Assembly: GCF_003533305.1 (NCBI RefSeq)
Contig: NZ_DOEH01000018.1
Location: 1-64,000 of the forward strand
Length of the DNA stretch: 64,000 nucleotides
Reading direction: 5' to 3'
From: Providencia sp.
GTDB taxonomy: Bacteria > Pseudomonadota > Gammaproteobacteria > Enterobacterales > Enterobacteriaceae
Below are positions 11,358 through 20,348 of this stretch, piece after piece. How positions within the stretch are numbered: position 1 is the first letter of the stretch; each line of letters opens with the position of its first letter. The notes beneath the pieces were generated by a model, which saw nothing but the letters and a program-made list of their open reading frames with translations, was not told where the DNA came from and searched no databases. The position numbers and the translations under genes are program-made.

Positions 11358-12607
11358 TTTGATTTTTCCAAAATTAGCGCGGCGTTAGCACCACCAAAGC
11401 CGAAGCTAAGATTCAGTGTTCGTTCAATATTGCCTGTACGATGCTCATTTGGAATATAATCAAGGTCACATTCAGGATCTGGGTTTGATAGATTGGCGGT
11501 TGCTGGCATAACGCCATTTTGAATAGCTTGTAAGCAAATAATCGACTCAAAGCTACCTGCGGCGGCAATTAAATGCCCTGAATATGATTTAGTACTAGAA
11601 ATGGGGATCTTATAAGCGGCGGAACCTAAGGCCTTTTTAAGTGATTCAGTTTCATTGAGATCGTTCAAGGCTGTCGAGGTGCCATGGGCGTTGATGTAAT
11701 CTAATGCTTCAGGCTCAATATCGGCTTGCTGTAATGCCATTTGAATTGTTTTAACCCGCGCCAAACAGTCTTCCGCTGGTGAAGTAAAATCAAAAGCATC
11801 TGAAAAATTAGCATAGCCTGTGATTTCACCTAAAATAGTTGCGCCACGTGCAATTGCACTTTCACGCTCTTCTAAACACAGGACTGCCGCGCCTTCAGAA
11901 AGGACAAAGCCACTTCGGTCTGCACTGAATGGGCAGCTCGCTCGTGTGGGATCGGCGGCTTCATGGGTTAACGCACCGAGTATATCGATATTCCATACAG
12001 CGCAATCTGTTCGTAATGACTCCCCTGCACCTGCTAACATCATTGCGGCACGACCATTTCGAATGACTTCAAATGCATCGCCAATCGCGATAGTTCCGGT
12101 GGCGCAGGCCGCTATCGTAGTATTTTGGTATCCGCGTAAGTTCCAAAATTGACTACAGGCTGCGGTAGTCGCATTGGGCATGGCATAAAAACAGTTGAAT
12201 GGCGATGTCACACCCGTTTTTTCGAACTCACTCACTGACATATAGCTTTCATCGAGTCCCGCCCATCCTGTTCCCATAATCACACCACACATCAGGGGGT
12301 CATAATATTCAGTGGGGGAACTGCCAGAAAAAGCCATCTCCATTGCTTCACGAGCAGCGCCTAACGCTAATCGTGAGTGGCGTGGTAAGCGACGGCGGAT
12401 AGCCGCAGGTACGCCTTTTAAACTCGGTTCGTTATCAATTAGTCCTAAAAAATGGCACTGGATATTTTTTTCTGTTTTATCGACGAGCCGGTAGCCGAGT
12501 TGTTTATCCATAATGGCTTGCCAGCAGGCTTGTGCAGTATCACCAAGGGGAGTGACAGCACCATACCCCGTTACAACAACGCGATTAAAGTGAGTTTTTT
12601 GATTCAT
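11354..12607 (-). CDS. 3-oxoacyl-ACP synthase (FabF-like ketosynthase)
   Basis: A 417-residue condensing enzyme. The active-site Cys168 is in AACATGTIAIGDA, and the two histidines are in NAHGTSTALND and SYSGHLIAAAG. The C-terminal glycine motif SFGFGGANAALIL is intact, so it should be active. It would extend an acyl chain on the operon's ACP with malonyl units taken from the primary pathway, because no acyltransferase for malonate is encoded here. It overlaps its neighbours on both sides by four bases. A chain-length-factor role is unlikely because Cys is retained. Confidence 0.9.
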   Translation of the reverse strand: MNQKTHFNRVVVTGYGAVTPLGDTAQACWQAIMDKQLGYRLVDKTEKNIQCHFLGLIDNEPSLKGVPAAIRRRLPRHSRLALGAAREAMEMAFSGSSPTEYYDPLMCGVIMGTGWAGLDESYMSVSEFEKTGVTSPFNCFYAMPNATTAACSQFWNLRGYQNTTIAACATGTIAIGDAFEVIRNGRAAMMLAGAGESLRTDCAVWNIDILGALTHEAADPTRASCPFSADRSGFVLSEGAAVLCLEERESAIARGATILGEITGYANFSDAFDFTSPAEDCLARVKTIQMALQQADIEPEALDYINAHGTSTALNDLNETESLKKALGSAAYKIPISSTKSYSGHLIAAAGSFESIICLQAIQNGVMPATANLSNPDPECDLDYIPNEHRTGNIERTLNLSFGFGGANAALILEKSK

Positions 12608-14037
12608 GATTGGTTGTCCTCTGGTTGAGTGCTACCGCCACCTTGTGCTAACCAAAGTTGTAGCGTTGCATAAAGATAGTCGTATTGATTTTGTGCTAAT
12701 GAATTTTCTAGAGATAAAAGGTCATCTTCAGCATTCAGCAATGTTTGATAATCCAGCACACCAGCGCGATAACGGCTTTCTGTTAGTTTTAATCGTTGTC
12801 GACTGAGTGCTAATGAGTCTTGTAGGCGACTTTTTAGTTCCTCTGCGGTGAAGCGTGCTTCCATCGCATTATCAACCTCTGCCAGTGCACTATATGCAGT
12901 ACTTCGAAATGACACCGCTGCTTGTTGCACCTGTAAATCGGATTGCTCGATGGTGAGCTGCACGGTATTCCATTGAATAAAGGGTAATGAAACCGCGCCT
13001 CCTACCACTCGCGTCGGGTCACTAAACCACTGAGTGAAGAGTTGGCTACCTGCATTTAAGGCACCTTGAAGGGATAATGTGGGATAGAAACTCAGTCTGG
13101 CTGCATCCGAGTCGGCTAATGCTGAACGTAAACGCGATTCGGCAGCCTGAATATCCGGGCGTTGTGCTAACACGGCCAAAGGGGTTGAGTGCTGGATTTC
13201 AATTCGTTGATTACTATCAATAAAGGCTAATTCACTGATATGTTTCTCTGCTGGTCGATTTAACAACAAGGCTAACGCATTGCGTAAACTGTCGCGCTCT
13301 TTCATTAGTTTGCGCAATTCATTTTTGCGGCTGATTACTGTTTGTTTTGATTGTAATAAATCGAGTTGCCCAACTTTACCGGCCAAATACCATGATTGAG
13401 CCTGTTGCAGGCTTTTTTCTGCAATTTGTTGGCTAGCCGTAAAATTATTAATTTGTTGATTTAACAACGCAATATTCCAATATAATTGTGTTGTAGTATT
13501 GATTACGGTTAATGTTGTTGCGTGATAATCCTGTTCTGTTGCGATAGCTTCCCACTCATTTTTCTCACGAATTCTTGCTAACTTCCCCCATAAATCTACC
13601 TCGTAATTTAACGATAAACCCGAGCTATAACTTTCTTGGGAAGGGGAGCCATGACGGATTGATTTTGTGTTACTCGCCGAACCATCCAAGGTAAAACTCG
13701 GCGTGATATTGGTATTGGTCAATCCTGCCATGTTCCGTGCTAATTTTAATTTGATCGCAGCGGCAGCCAAGTCATTGTTGTTTTCTAAAACTTGGGCGAT
13801 CAGTTGGGATAACTTAGGGTCGTTAAATTTTTTCCACCACTCTGCGGATAAATTCTGGTGCTGTGGTGAATTGATGACGTCATTCTTATTTGAAGAGTGC
13901 TTGATTTTTTCATCCCACGACAAGGGTAACTCAAGCGGTGGGCGCTGATATTCTGTTCGTGTAAAGCTCCCGCAAGCACTGAGTAATAGCAGTATTGAAA
14001 GTAAAATAGTGTGTAAAGAGAGCTGCTTGATATTCAT
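12604..14037 (-). CDS. TolC/OprM-type outer-membrane efflux lipoprotein
   Basis: A 477-residue outer-membrane factor of the NodT/OprM group. It has a lipobox LLLSACGS with lipidation at Cys22, followed by two repeated coiled-coil/beta-barrel OEP halves (DLAAAAIKLKLARN; YRAGVLDYQTLLNAEDDL). It should form the trimeric exit duct for the MacAB pump encoded just upstream. The start overlaps the macB stop by four bases. Having a dedicated lipoprotein duct rather than relying on TolC suggests the whole export route is self-contained. Confidence 0.88.
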   Translation of the reverse strand: MNIKQLSLHTILLSILLLLSACGSFTRTEYQRPPLELPLSWDEKIKHSSNKNDVINSPQHQNLSAEWWKKFNDPKLSQLIAQVLENNNDLAAAAIKLKLARNMAGLTNTNITPSFTLDGSASNTKSIRHGSPSQESYSSGLSLNYEVDLWGKLARIREKNEWEAIATEQDYHATTLTVINTTTQLYWNIALLNQQINNFTASQQIAEKSLQQAQSWYLAGKVGQLDLLQSKQTVISRKNELRKLMKERDSLRNALALLLNRPAEKHISELAFIDSNQRIEIQHSTPLAVLAQRPDIQAAESRLRSALADSDAARLSFYPTLSLQGALNAGSQLFTQWFSDPTRVVGGAVSLPFIQWNTVQLTIEQSDLQVQQAAVSFRSTAYSALAEVDNAMEARFTAEELKSRLQDSLALSRQRLKLTESRYRAGVLDYQTLLNAEDDLLSLENSLAQNQYDYLYATLQLWLAQGGGSTQPEDNQS

Positions 14038-15998
14038 TCGCGAGCCAATGCCTCTGTCGGATTAAGTTTGGCTGCTCTACGTGCAGGAAAATAACCGAAA
14101 ATAAGTCCAATTAGCGCAGAGAAGCCACAAGCGAGTAAAACCGGTAATAAGGTAAAAACCATCGTAAATTGAGTGGTGACTTGAGCAAAAATAGTCCCCG
14201 CAACCCAGGAACCTGCGATGCCGATTAGTCCGCCAAGGGAACAAATTAGGATGGCCTCAATTAAAAATTGATTCATGATATCGGCAGGGCGAGCGCCGAC
14301 CGATAGGCGAATACCAATCTCGTGCGTACGTTCAGTGACGGATACCAACATAATATTCATCACCCCAACGCCACCGACTAATAAAGAGATAGCAGCGATA
14401 GATGTAATGAGTAATGACATTGAATCAGACGTTTTTTGTAACGCATTTGCCAACTGGTCATCAGATTGAATAAAAAAGTCTTTTTTGCCATGTTCACGTA
14501 ATAAAAGCTGCTCAACTTGTATTTCAGCTTGTTTAGGTGTCAAGGTTTCAGGAAAACGTAACGAAATATACTCTATTGGTTTGTCACCTAAAACGCGTTG
14601 TTGTAATGCGGTGTGGGGGGTCCAACCCATAATAAATCCACTCGACATTTTTGGCCCAGATTTGCGAGCGATACCGATAATTCGCCATGGCGAGCCTTCT
14701 ATTTGTACTATTTGGTCTAAAGGATCTTCCTCTGGCGTAAATAACACTTCTCGGCTGGTTTCATCCAAAACAATAACGGGTGCATTATCTGCTACGTCTA
14801 ATGGGCTAAAATTACTGCCTTGTAAAATCTGAAACCCTTGCGCCGCAAAATATTCATCAGAAACACCATTGAGCAGAATTGAAAAGTCGAGTCCTTTATT
14901 AACAACAATCGTCATACTGCTGGTAACAGGGGAAATTTGCTCAATCCATGAAAATTTTTTCAGGCTTTTGATATCGTTAAGTGATAACGCACGCTCCATA
15001 TCTGGGCGTTTCGACCCCCATCCTGTTCCGGGGCGAATTTCAAGGGTTGTACTGCCGAGTTTTCCGATTTCATCCATGATGGTACGTCTTGCCCCTTCAC
15101 CCACGGCCATTGATGATACGACGGAGGAAATGCCAATAATAATGCCAAGCATTGATAAGAATGCTCGCATACGATGTCCGATTAATGAGCGCCAAGCCAT
15201 GCGGATTGATTCATGAATACTTCTTCCAAGAGAGGCTCGCCCGTTATCTTTGACTGGCGGGAAATTATGTGGAATTCCTGTTTTTTGTAATGCATCATTT
15301 TGATTATCAGCCACAATCTTGCCATCACTGATTTCAATAATTCGCTGAGTTTGCTCAGCAATATTTCTATCGTGCGTGACAATAATGATTGTGTGCCCAT
15401 CAAGATGTAATTGGTGCAAGACATCCATCAATGCTTTACCGCTAACGCTATCTAATGCCCCCGTGGGTTCATCAGCTAAAATCACACGAGCACCATTGAT
15501 TAATGCGCGACAAATACTGACTCGCTGTTGTTGACCGCCCGATAATTGATACGGTTTATGGTTTAAACGTTCGCGTAAACCTAATTTTTCAGCTAAGAAC
15601 TTAGTTCTAGTGATGCGTTCAGCTTCTGGCATTGCCGTATATAAAGCGGGAATGGCAATATTTTCTTCAGCCGTAAGGTACGGCATTAAATGATAGCGTT
15701 GAAAAATAAAACCGAGATATTGACTGCGTAATTCCGCGAGTTGTTCGTTATCTACCTCATGAACTGCAATACCATTGATAAAAATTTCACCTTGAGATGG
15801 CTTATCTAAACAGCCAATGATATTCATCAAGGTTGATTTTCCTGAGCCAGATGCACCAATGATGGCGACCATTTCTCCTTGGTTTATTGATAGTGAAATA
15901 TCATTTAGTACTGGAATGGTTTGTGTTCCCGCAGAGAATTCACGGAAAACATGATTGAGCTTAATGATGGGTTCGGATGATGACTGATAGTGTTTCAT
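14034..15998 (-). CDS. macB: MacB-type ABC transporter (ATPase-permease)
   Basis: A 654-residue half-transporter of the MacB family. The N-terminal nucleotide-binding domain has Walker A GASGSGKST (about residues 47-55), signature LSGGQQQR and Walker B VILADEP. A first membrane helix follows at about 275-295 (MRAFLSMLGIIIGISSVV), then a large periplasmic domain and three C-terminal helices with the FtsX-like core. MacB uses ATP to drive MacA/TolC and expels substrates from the periplasm. Here it lies between macA (two-base gap) and the outer-membrane factor. The substrate is inferred to be the operon's own peptide. Confidence 0.92.
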   Translation of the reverse strand: MKHYQSSSEPIIKLNHVFREFSAGTQTIPVLNDISLSINQGEMVAIIGASGSGKSTLMNIIGCLDKPSQGEIFINGIAVHEVDNEQLAELRSQYLGFIFQRYHLMPYLTAEENIAIPALYTAMPEAERITRTKFLAEKLGLRERLNHKPYQLSGGQQQRVSICRALINGARVILADEPTGALDSVSGKALMDVLHQLHLDGHTIIIVTHDRNIAEQTQRIIEISDGKIVADNQNDALQKTGIPHNFPPVKDNGRASLGRSIHESIRMAWRSLIGHRMRAFLSMLGIIIGISSVVSSMAVGEGARRTIMDEIGKLGSTTLEIRPGTGWGSKRPDMERALSLNDIKSLKKFSWIEQISPVTSSMTIVVNKGLDFSILLNGVSDEYFAAQGFQILQGSNFSPLDVADNAPVIVLDETSREVLFTPEEDPLDQIVQIEGSPWRIIGIARKSGPKMSSGFIMGWTPHTALQQRVLGDKPIEYISLRFPETLTPKQAEIQVEQLLLREHGKKDFFIQSDDQLANALQKTSDSMSLLITSIAAISLLVGGVGVMNIMLVSVTERTHEIGIRLSVGARPADIMNQFLIEAILICSLGGLIGIAGSWVAGTIFAQVTTQFTMVFTLLPVLLACGFSALIGLIFGYFPARRAAKLNPTEALARE

Positions 15999-16000
15999 CG

Positions 16001-17176
16001 TTAACTCACAACACTATCTGGCTGAATGACAACGCGTTCGCCTTCTTCTATCCCATCAATGACCTCGACAAAATGGCGATCATTGAGACCAATTTTTACA
16101 GTACGAACTTCCGATTTTCCATTATCAATGACGATGACTTCATATTGATTGATACCGACAGAGCGCCCTAGTGCACTAACCGGTAAACGTAAGGCATTTT
16201 TGACTTCAGCAACACGAATGAAAACCTGAGCGGTCATCGAGGTTTTTAATTCACGATTGGCATTATCAACTTCAAATGTGCCATTGTAGTAAACTGCCCC
16301 ACTTTGCTGTCCACCTGAGTTGTTTTTTTCTTCAAGGGCTTCGGAGGGTATGGGTTGTACATAGCCCATTGTACTTTCATACTGTTTTTCGGGATTAGCG
16401 ATAACATGAAATGTTAAAGATTGTCCCGAATGAATTTTCTGAATATCAGCTTCAGAAATGCGTGTTTGAATCTGCATTTTATCGAGATTAGCCAGCACTA
16501 AGATAGTCGGAGCTGTTTGTGACGAAACGATGGTTTGCCCCTCATTGGCGACAATTCCCAGAACTTCACCACTAATTGGCGCGACAATACGTGTAAAGTT
16601 CAAATTAGCTTGTGCCGTTTGTACTGCCATTTCAGACTGAATGATCATCGCATCATTGACATTGACTTGTTGTAACTGGGCTTCATATTGCGCTTGTGCT
16701 TGCTCATATTCACTTCGAATACCAGAACCATCACGTTGCATCATGACTTGGCGTTTGTAAGCTTTGATATACTGCATCAAGGTTGCTTCTGCTGCTCGTT
16801 TTTGCGCTTGTGTGCTCAAGAGTTGTGCGGTTGCATTTTTTAATTCAGATTGCTGAATGGTCGGGTCAATTTCAGCAAGTAGTTGGCCTTTAACAATTTT
16901 ATCGCCCTGTTGAACAAATAATTTTTTAATCTGTCCATTAACCTGAGCACCGACGTTAACTTGTACCGAAGGTTTCAAAATACCCGTCACCATGACAATT
17001 TTTTCGATATCGCCACGCTCAACGGATAGAATTATTGTTTCGTGTTGCGCTGATGTTGGTGTCTGCCAAAATAGGTTTCCAACGACAATCATGAATAGCA
17101 ATACAGCAATACCAAGCACTTTGGGCGAGCGAAGTATTTTTATTAATGATTTCAGTTTGACGTGGCGAGTCATCAT
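16001..17176 (-). CDS. macA: MacA-type periplasmic adaptor
   Basis: A 391-residue membrane-fusion protein with an N-terminal membrane anchor (about residues 15-35), split lipoyl/biotinyl domain (VNVGAQVNGQIKKLF; APISGEVLGIV), an alpha-helical hairpin between them and the barrel and membrane-proximal domains. It matches MacA in gene order and length. Its start overlaps the stop of the C39 ABC transporter by four bases. No HlyD-type adaptor is present, so this is the only adaptor available to either ABC transporter in the operon. Confidence 0.9.
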   Translation of the reverse strand: MMTRHVKLKSLIKILRSPKVLGIAVLLFMIVVGNLFWQTPTSAQHETIILSVERGDIEKIVMVTGILKPSVQVNVGAQVNGQIKKLFVQQGDKIVKGQLLAEIDPTIQQSELKNATAQLLSTQAQKRAAEATLMQYIKAYKRQVMMQRDGSGIRSEYEQAQAQYEAQLQQVNVNDAMIIQSEMAVQTAQANLNFTRIVAPISGEVLGIVANEGQTIVSSQTAPTILVLANLDKMQIQTRISEADIQKIHSGQSLTFHVIANPEKQYESTMGYVQPIPSEALEEKNNSGGQQSGAVYYNGTFEVDNANRELKTSMTAQVFIRVAEVKNALRLPVSALGRSVGINQYEVIVIDNGKSEVRTVKIGLNDRHFVEVIDGIEEGERVVIQPDSVVS

Positions 17177-19386
17177 TGTGTTAATTCCTCTGTTGTGGTT
17201 AGCAAAGAGGATGCAGGCTTAGCAGTATCGGTTGTTTTAAACTCATTTTTATTTGATGGATGTTGTTGGTTGAGATTGCCATCAATGAGTCGATAAATAT
17301 GATTAAAACGAACCGTGATTTTATCGCTGTGTGTCACAACGATGAGCGTTTTCCCTGCCTTACGACAATGAGACTGGATAGTTTCCATCACGGTTTTTGC
17401 GGTTTCTTCATCTAAATTAGCCGTGGGTTCATCGAGCAGAAGAATAGGGCGAGCGCTATATAGTGAACGAGCCAATAAGAGGCGTTGACGCTGCCCAAGT
17501 GAAAGCGCGGAATGACTTTCTCTTATCAGTGCGTTTAAACCACCCGGTAAGCTATTGATGACTGTTCCCAATGCGAGATTTTCGAGCAATTGCTCAATAA
17601 TTTTGCGATCTTTTTCGCGGAAGTTGGGGTCAAATAATGTAATGTTTTCCAACACTGTCGCATTGAATAAAATATCTTCTTGGCTTTGTAAGCAAACCAG
17701 TTGCGTTAATTGCTGGGTACTGACAAGGTCACCATTCGAATGACATTCGCCTTGTTGTGCGGCGAATAATCCAGCTATCACTCTTAATAATGTACTTTTA
17801 CCTGCTCCGGACTCCCCGACGATGGCTATCTGTGTACCCGAAGGTAAATCTAAAGAAATATCATTTAAAATGGGTTTGATTGGATCATAGTTAAAGTGAA
17901 TATGCTCAAAGGCGAGATGGGGCGCTTTACCTGTAGGGTGCTTTTCTTTAAATGGCGTAATATTTTCTTCATTCTTTTTAGGGAACAAAGAATGAACTCG
18001 GGTATCAATAATATGCAGTTGTGATTTATGAATAATGGCATAGAAGATACGCGTGATATATGAGGTGAAAATCTGACGTAAGAAACTATAAGCAAAAAAA
18101 TCACCTAGCGAAATTAAGTCGTTAGCAACCATTGGTAAAATCACTAACATAAAAATGACCATTTCTAAGCTACCCGTTAATTGATAGATGCCATCTTTAA
18201 TTTGTTGGTAAACATTCCTTCGTTGCATGCACGTAAATAATTCACGGCTTAGCCATGCAAATTGCGCTTTACGTTGATTCTCTAACCCTGCTGTTTTAAT
18301 GGTGAGGATGCCTTGCAGCGTTTCCATGAAAAAATCATTGAGTTCAGCGGCCTTAAGCTGTAGTTGCTGCGTATACCAACGGTCACGAATGATTGCCCAA
18401 ACGCTGATAAGTCCCATGATGGTGACACCGGCCGCTGAAATCGCCGCTAAAACCGGCGCTATCCAAAACATGACACCGAGAGCGATGGCACAGATTATCC
18501 AATCTGTACGTAATCCATTATCAAGTTCAACTTTTGCAGTTAACGCGCCTTGCCACGCCACAAAGCGGCTAAAAATATCGCCAGGGGCACGTTTTTCGAA
18601 GAAGCGTAATGGATTGCTGAGTAAACGTGAGAATCCCACACCGCTATTGATTAAGACAAAATGTTTTACAAATCGCTCACTTACCATTCGTACGGCAAGG
18701 GCAAGCAATGTTGCACCAACAAAGGCGAGGATAAACCAACCATAGGGAAAAATCGCATTTTTTGCATCAGAGAAGGCTTGGTTTATTGCATTGCTCACCA
18801 TAGCCGGCATTAAAAAAAGTGTTAGTGAAACTAAGAAAGTGAATGTCATTAACCAATAAATATTTCGAACAACCGCAGTTTCTTTGAGGCTCATCGCATG
18901 AGGAACCTTCCGACTGTTCGATGTATTTTTTGTTGTTGATTCTGCTGCTGCCGCTGCTGTGAGGGATTCAATTTTATTTAGTGCAGTTTCAGGCTCTAAA
19001 ATGAGTGCATACCCACTAATTTCAGCCTTTAAGGCAGCAAAAGGCAGCCATTGTTGTCCAATGGCGGGATTCATTACACAGACATTTTGCCCTTTACGAT
19101 ATGCAAGTACGACAAAGTGATTTGCGCCGTAATGTAAAATAGCAGGGAGTGGTAGGCTATTTAATTCATTATGCTCAAAAAGTACCGGTGTTGTCGCAAT
19201 GCCGTAATTGGTTAAGATAGTTGAAAGGTCGATCAAAGAAGTCCCATGATCGGAAGCAGGATAAACTTCACGTAAGGTATCGAGAGAAATAGATAACCCT
19301 TGAGTTTGTGCCAGCATTGCAATACAAGCTAGCCCACACTCATTAGTTTCTTCCTGATAGATAAGACTTGGAATAATGTTTTTCAT
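17173..19386 (-). CDS. Peptidase-containing ABC transporter (C39 domain)
   Basis: A 737-residue bacteriocin-type exporter of the CvaB/LagD class. Residues about 5-125 are a C39 leader peptidase with Gln11, Cys17 (NECGLAC) and His90 (GANHFVVL). The usual DP Asp is replaced by Asn106 (MNPAIG), so the triad is Cys-His-Asn. Six membrane helices follow, then an ABC domain with Walker A GESGAGKST, signature SLGQRQR and Walker B ILLLDEPT. It should cut the precursor after Gly-Gly and export the core. It is translationally coupled to macA and lies five bases after the acyltransferase-like gene. Confidence 0.9.
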   Translation of the reverse strand: MKNIIPSLIYQEETNECGLACIAMLAQTQGLSISLDTLREVYPASDHGTSLIDLSTILTNYGIATTPVLFEHNELNSLPLPAILHYGANHFVVLAYRKGQNVCVMNPAIGQQWLPFAALKAEISGYALILEPETALNKIESLTAAAAAESTTKNTSNSRKVPHAMSLKETAVVRNIYWLMTFTFLVSLTLFLMPAMVSNAINQAFSDAKNAIFPYGWFILAFVGATLLALAVRMVSERFVKHFVLINSGVGFSRLLSNPLRFFEKRAPGDIFSRFVAWQGALTAKVELDNGLRTDWIICAIALGVMFWIAPVLAAISAAGVTIMGLISVWAIIRDRWYTQQLQLKAAELNDFFMETLQGILTIKTAGLENQRKAQFAWLSRELFTCMQRRNVYQQIKDGIYQLTGSLEMVIFMLVILPMVANDLISLGDFFAYSFLRQIFTSYITRIFYAIIHKSQLHIIDTRVHSLFPKKNEENITPFKEKHPTGKAPHLAFEHIHFNYDPIKPILNDISLDLPSGTQIAIVGESGAGKSTLLRVIAGLFAAQQGECHSNGDLVSTQQLTQLVCLQSQEDILFNATVLENITLFDPNFREKDRKIIEQLLENLALGTVINSLPGGLNALIRESHSALSLGQRQRLLLARSLYSARPILLLDEPTANLDEETAKTVMETIQSHCRKAGKTLIVVTHSDKITVRFNHIYRLIDGNLNQQHPSNKNEFKTTDTAKPASSLLTTTEELTQ

Positions 19387-19391
19387 TATTA

Positions 19392-20348
19392 TTAATGATT
19401 AATAAAATAAAGTGAATGGCTATGCCATAGAAGCCAGTCATGGGGATAATCGCGAATTGCATTTTCGATAATCACTGGCATTTGAGCTGCGACATCTTTA
19501 GCCGCAACAGGAGAATATATTTTGATTTGCAGCCCATTTTGATAATACAAATGGTAGAAAATAACCTGCGCTGAAATCGCGTTAGATAATCGTATGACTC
19601 CATTGTGGAGTTTGGCTGGACGATTAAATAATTGGCATGATAATTTACTCGACATCCCTTCTTCGGTTTGAATTGTGTAATCAGGGGTTATATCAGGAAA
19701 AACAATCATGTTTTTCTGACCTGTCGCCGTTTCTGTCATTAACGTCATTAGGCTGCTGGCCAAAGATTTATTATCTTGATGAATTGAACAGTAAGATAAA
19801 TTGACAGCACCTAGTTCCCGAGCAGACATATTATATTTTTGTTGTTCAGCACTAGAGGAAACAACAACGGTGGCACTGCCTGGTGTAACACCCGCGCCGA
19901 CCATAGTGGCAAGAACATCTGAAACCATATGTAGGGGGGCAAGAACAATGGGCTTTTTTTGCTGATGAAGGGGTTCGACAACGTTATTGAGAGCGAGCGT
20001 ACAAGCTTGAACTTGAGCAATAATATGGCGATTTTGTCCCCAAGTTGCTGCTTCTTCTAAAATAAAGCGACGAACTGCAATCCAGCTTGCATCAATATAG
20101 CCGTTAGTTTTCATTAAACTGCGGAAATTCTCGGTGGCAACTTTATTATGATTCTGATATTTCCGTCCCAAGATCCCCATACGAGCAAGACCTCGAGATA
20201 TAACGAATATTGATGCGATATTGCCGTGATGCAGTAAAAAGCGTAAAGAGCTCAACGCACTATGGCTGAGCTTTTCATATCCTTTTTTAAACGGCATCAA
20301 GCAATTTTTCGCGCTGAAAGCCGTCCAAACAATTAAAAACTGAATCAC
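19392..20348 (-). CDS. LpxL/HtrB-like acyltransferase family protein
   Basis: A 318-residue protein with the layout of the lysophospholipid/lipid A acyltransferase family: an N-terminal hydrophobic anchor, PLHMVSDVLATMV where the catalytic box should be, VFPDITPDY, LFNRPAKLHNGVIRLS, and a C-terminal IRDYPHDWLLWHSHSL like the IxxxPxxWxWxHxR of LpxL. The box reads His-X3-Asp rather than His-X4-Asp/Glu. It starts at GTG 20348, inside the stop of the DsbA-like gene, with AGGAG six bases upstream. In this operon it may transfer the acyl chain made by the fatty-acid-synthase set to the peptide or to a lipid; that is inference. Confidence 0.68.
   Translation of the reverse strand: MIQFLIVWTAFSAKNCLMPFKKGYEKLSHSALSSLRFLLHHGNIASIFVISRGLARMGILGRKYQNHNKVATENFRSLMKTNGYIDASWIAVRRFILEEAATWGQNRHIIAQVQACTLALNNVVEPLHQQKKPIVLAPLHMVSDVLATMVGAGVTPGSATVVVSSSAEQQKYNMSARELGAVNLSYCSIHQDNKSLASSLMTLMTETATGQKNMIVFPDITPDYTIQTEEGMSSKLSCQLFNRPAKLHNGVIRLSNAISAQVIFYHLYYQNGLQIKIYSPVAAKDVAAQMPVIIENAIRDYPHDWLLWHSHSLYFINH

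Noticed and set aside
9557-12607. Aryl polyene biosynthesis cluster
   Set aside because: Ketosynthase, ACP, reductase and dehydratase-like genes recall it, but the aromatic ammonia-lyase, second ketosynthase, methyltransferase and MMPL-type exporter are absent, and the genes are joined to a peptide export operon.
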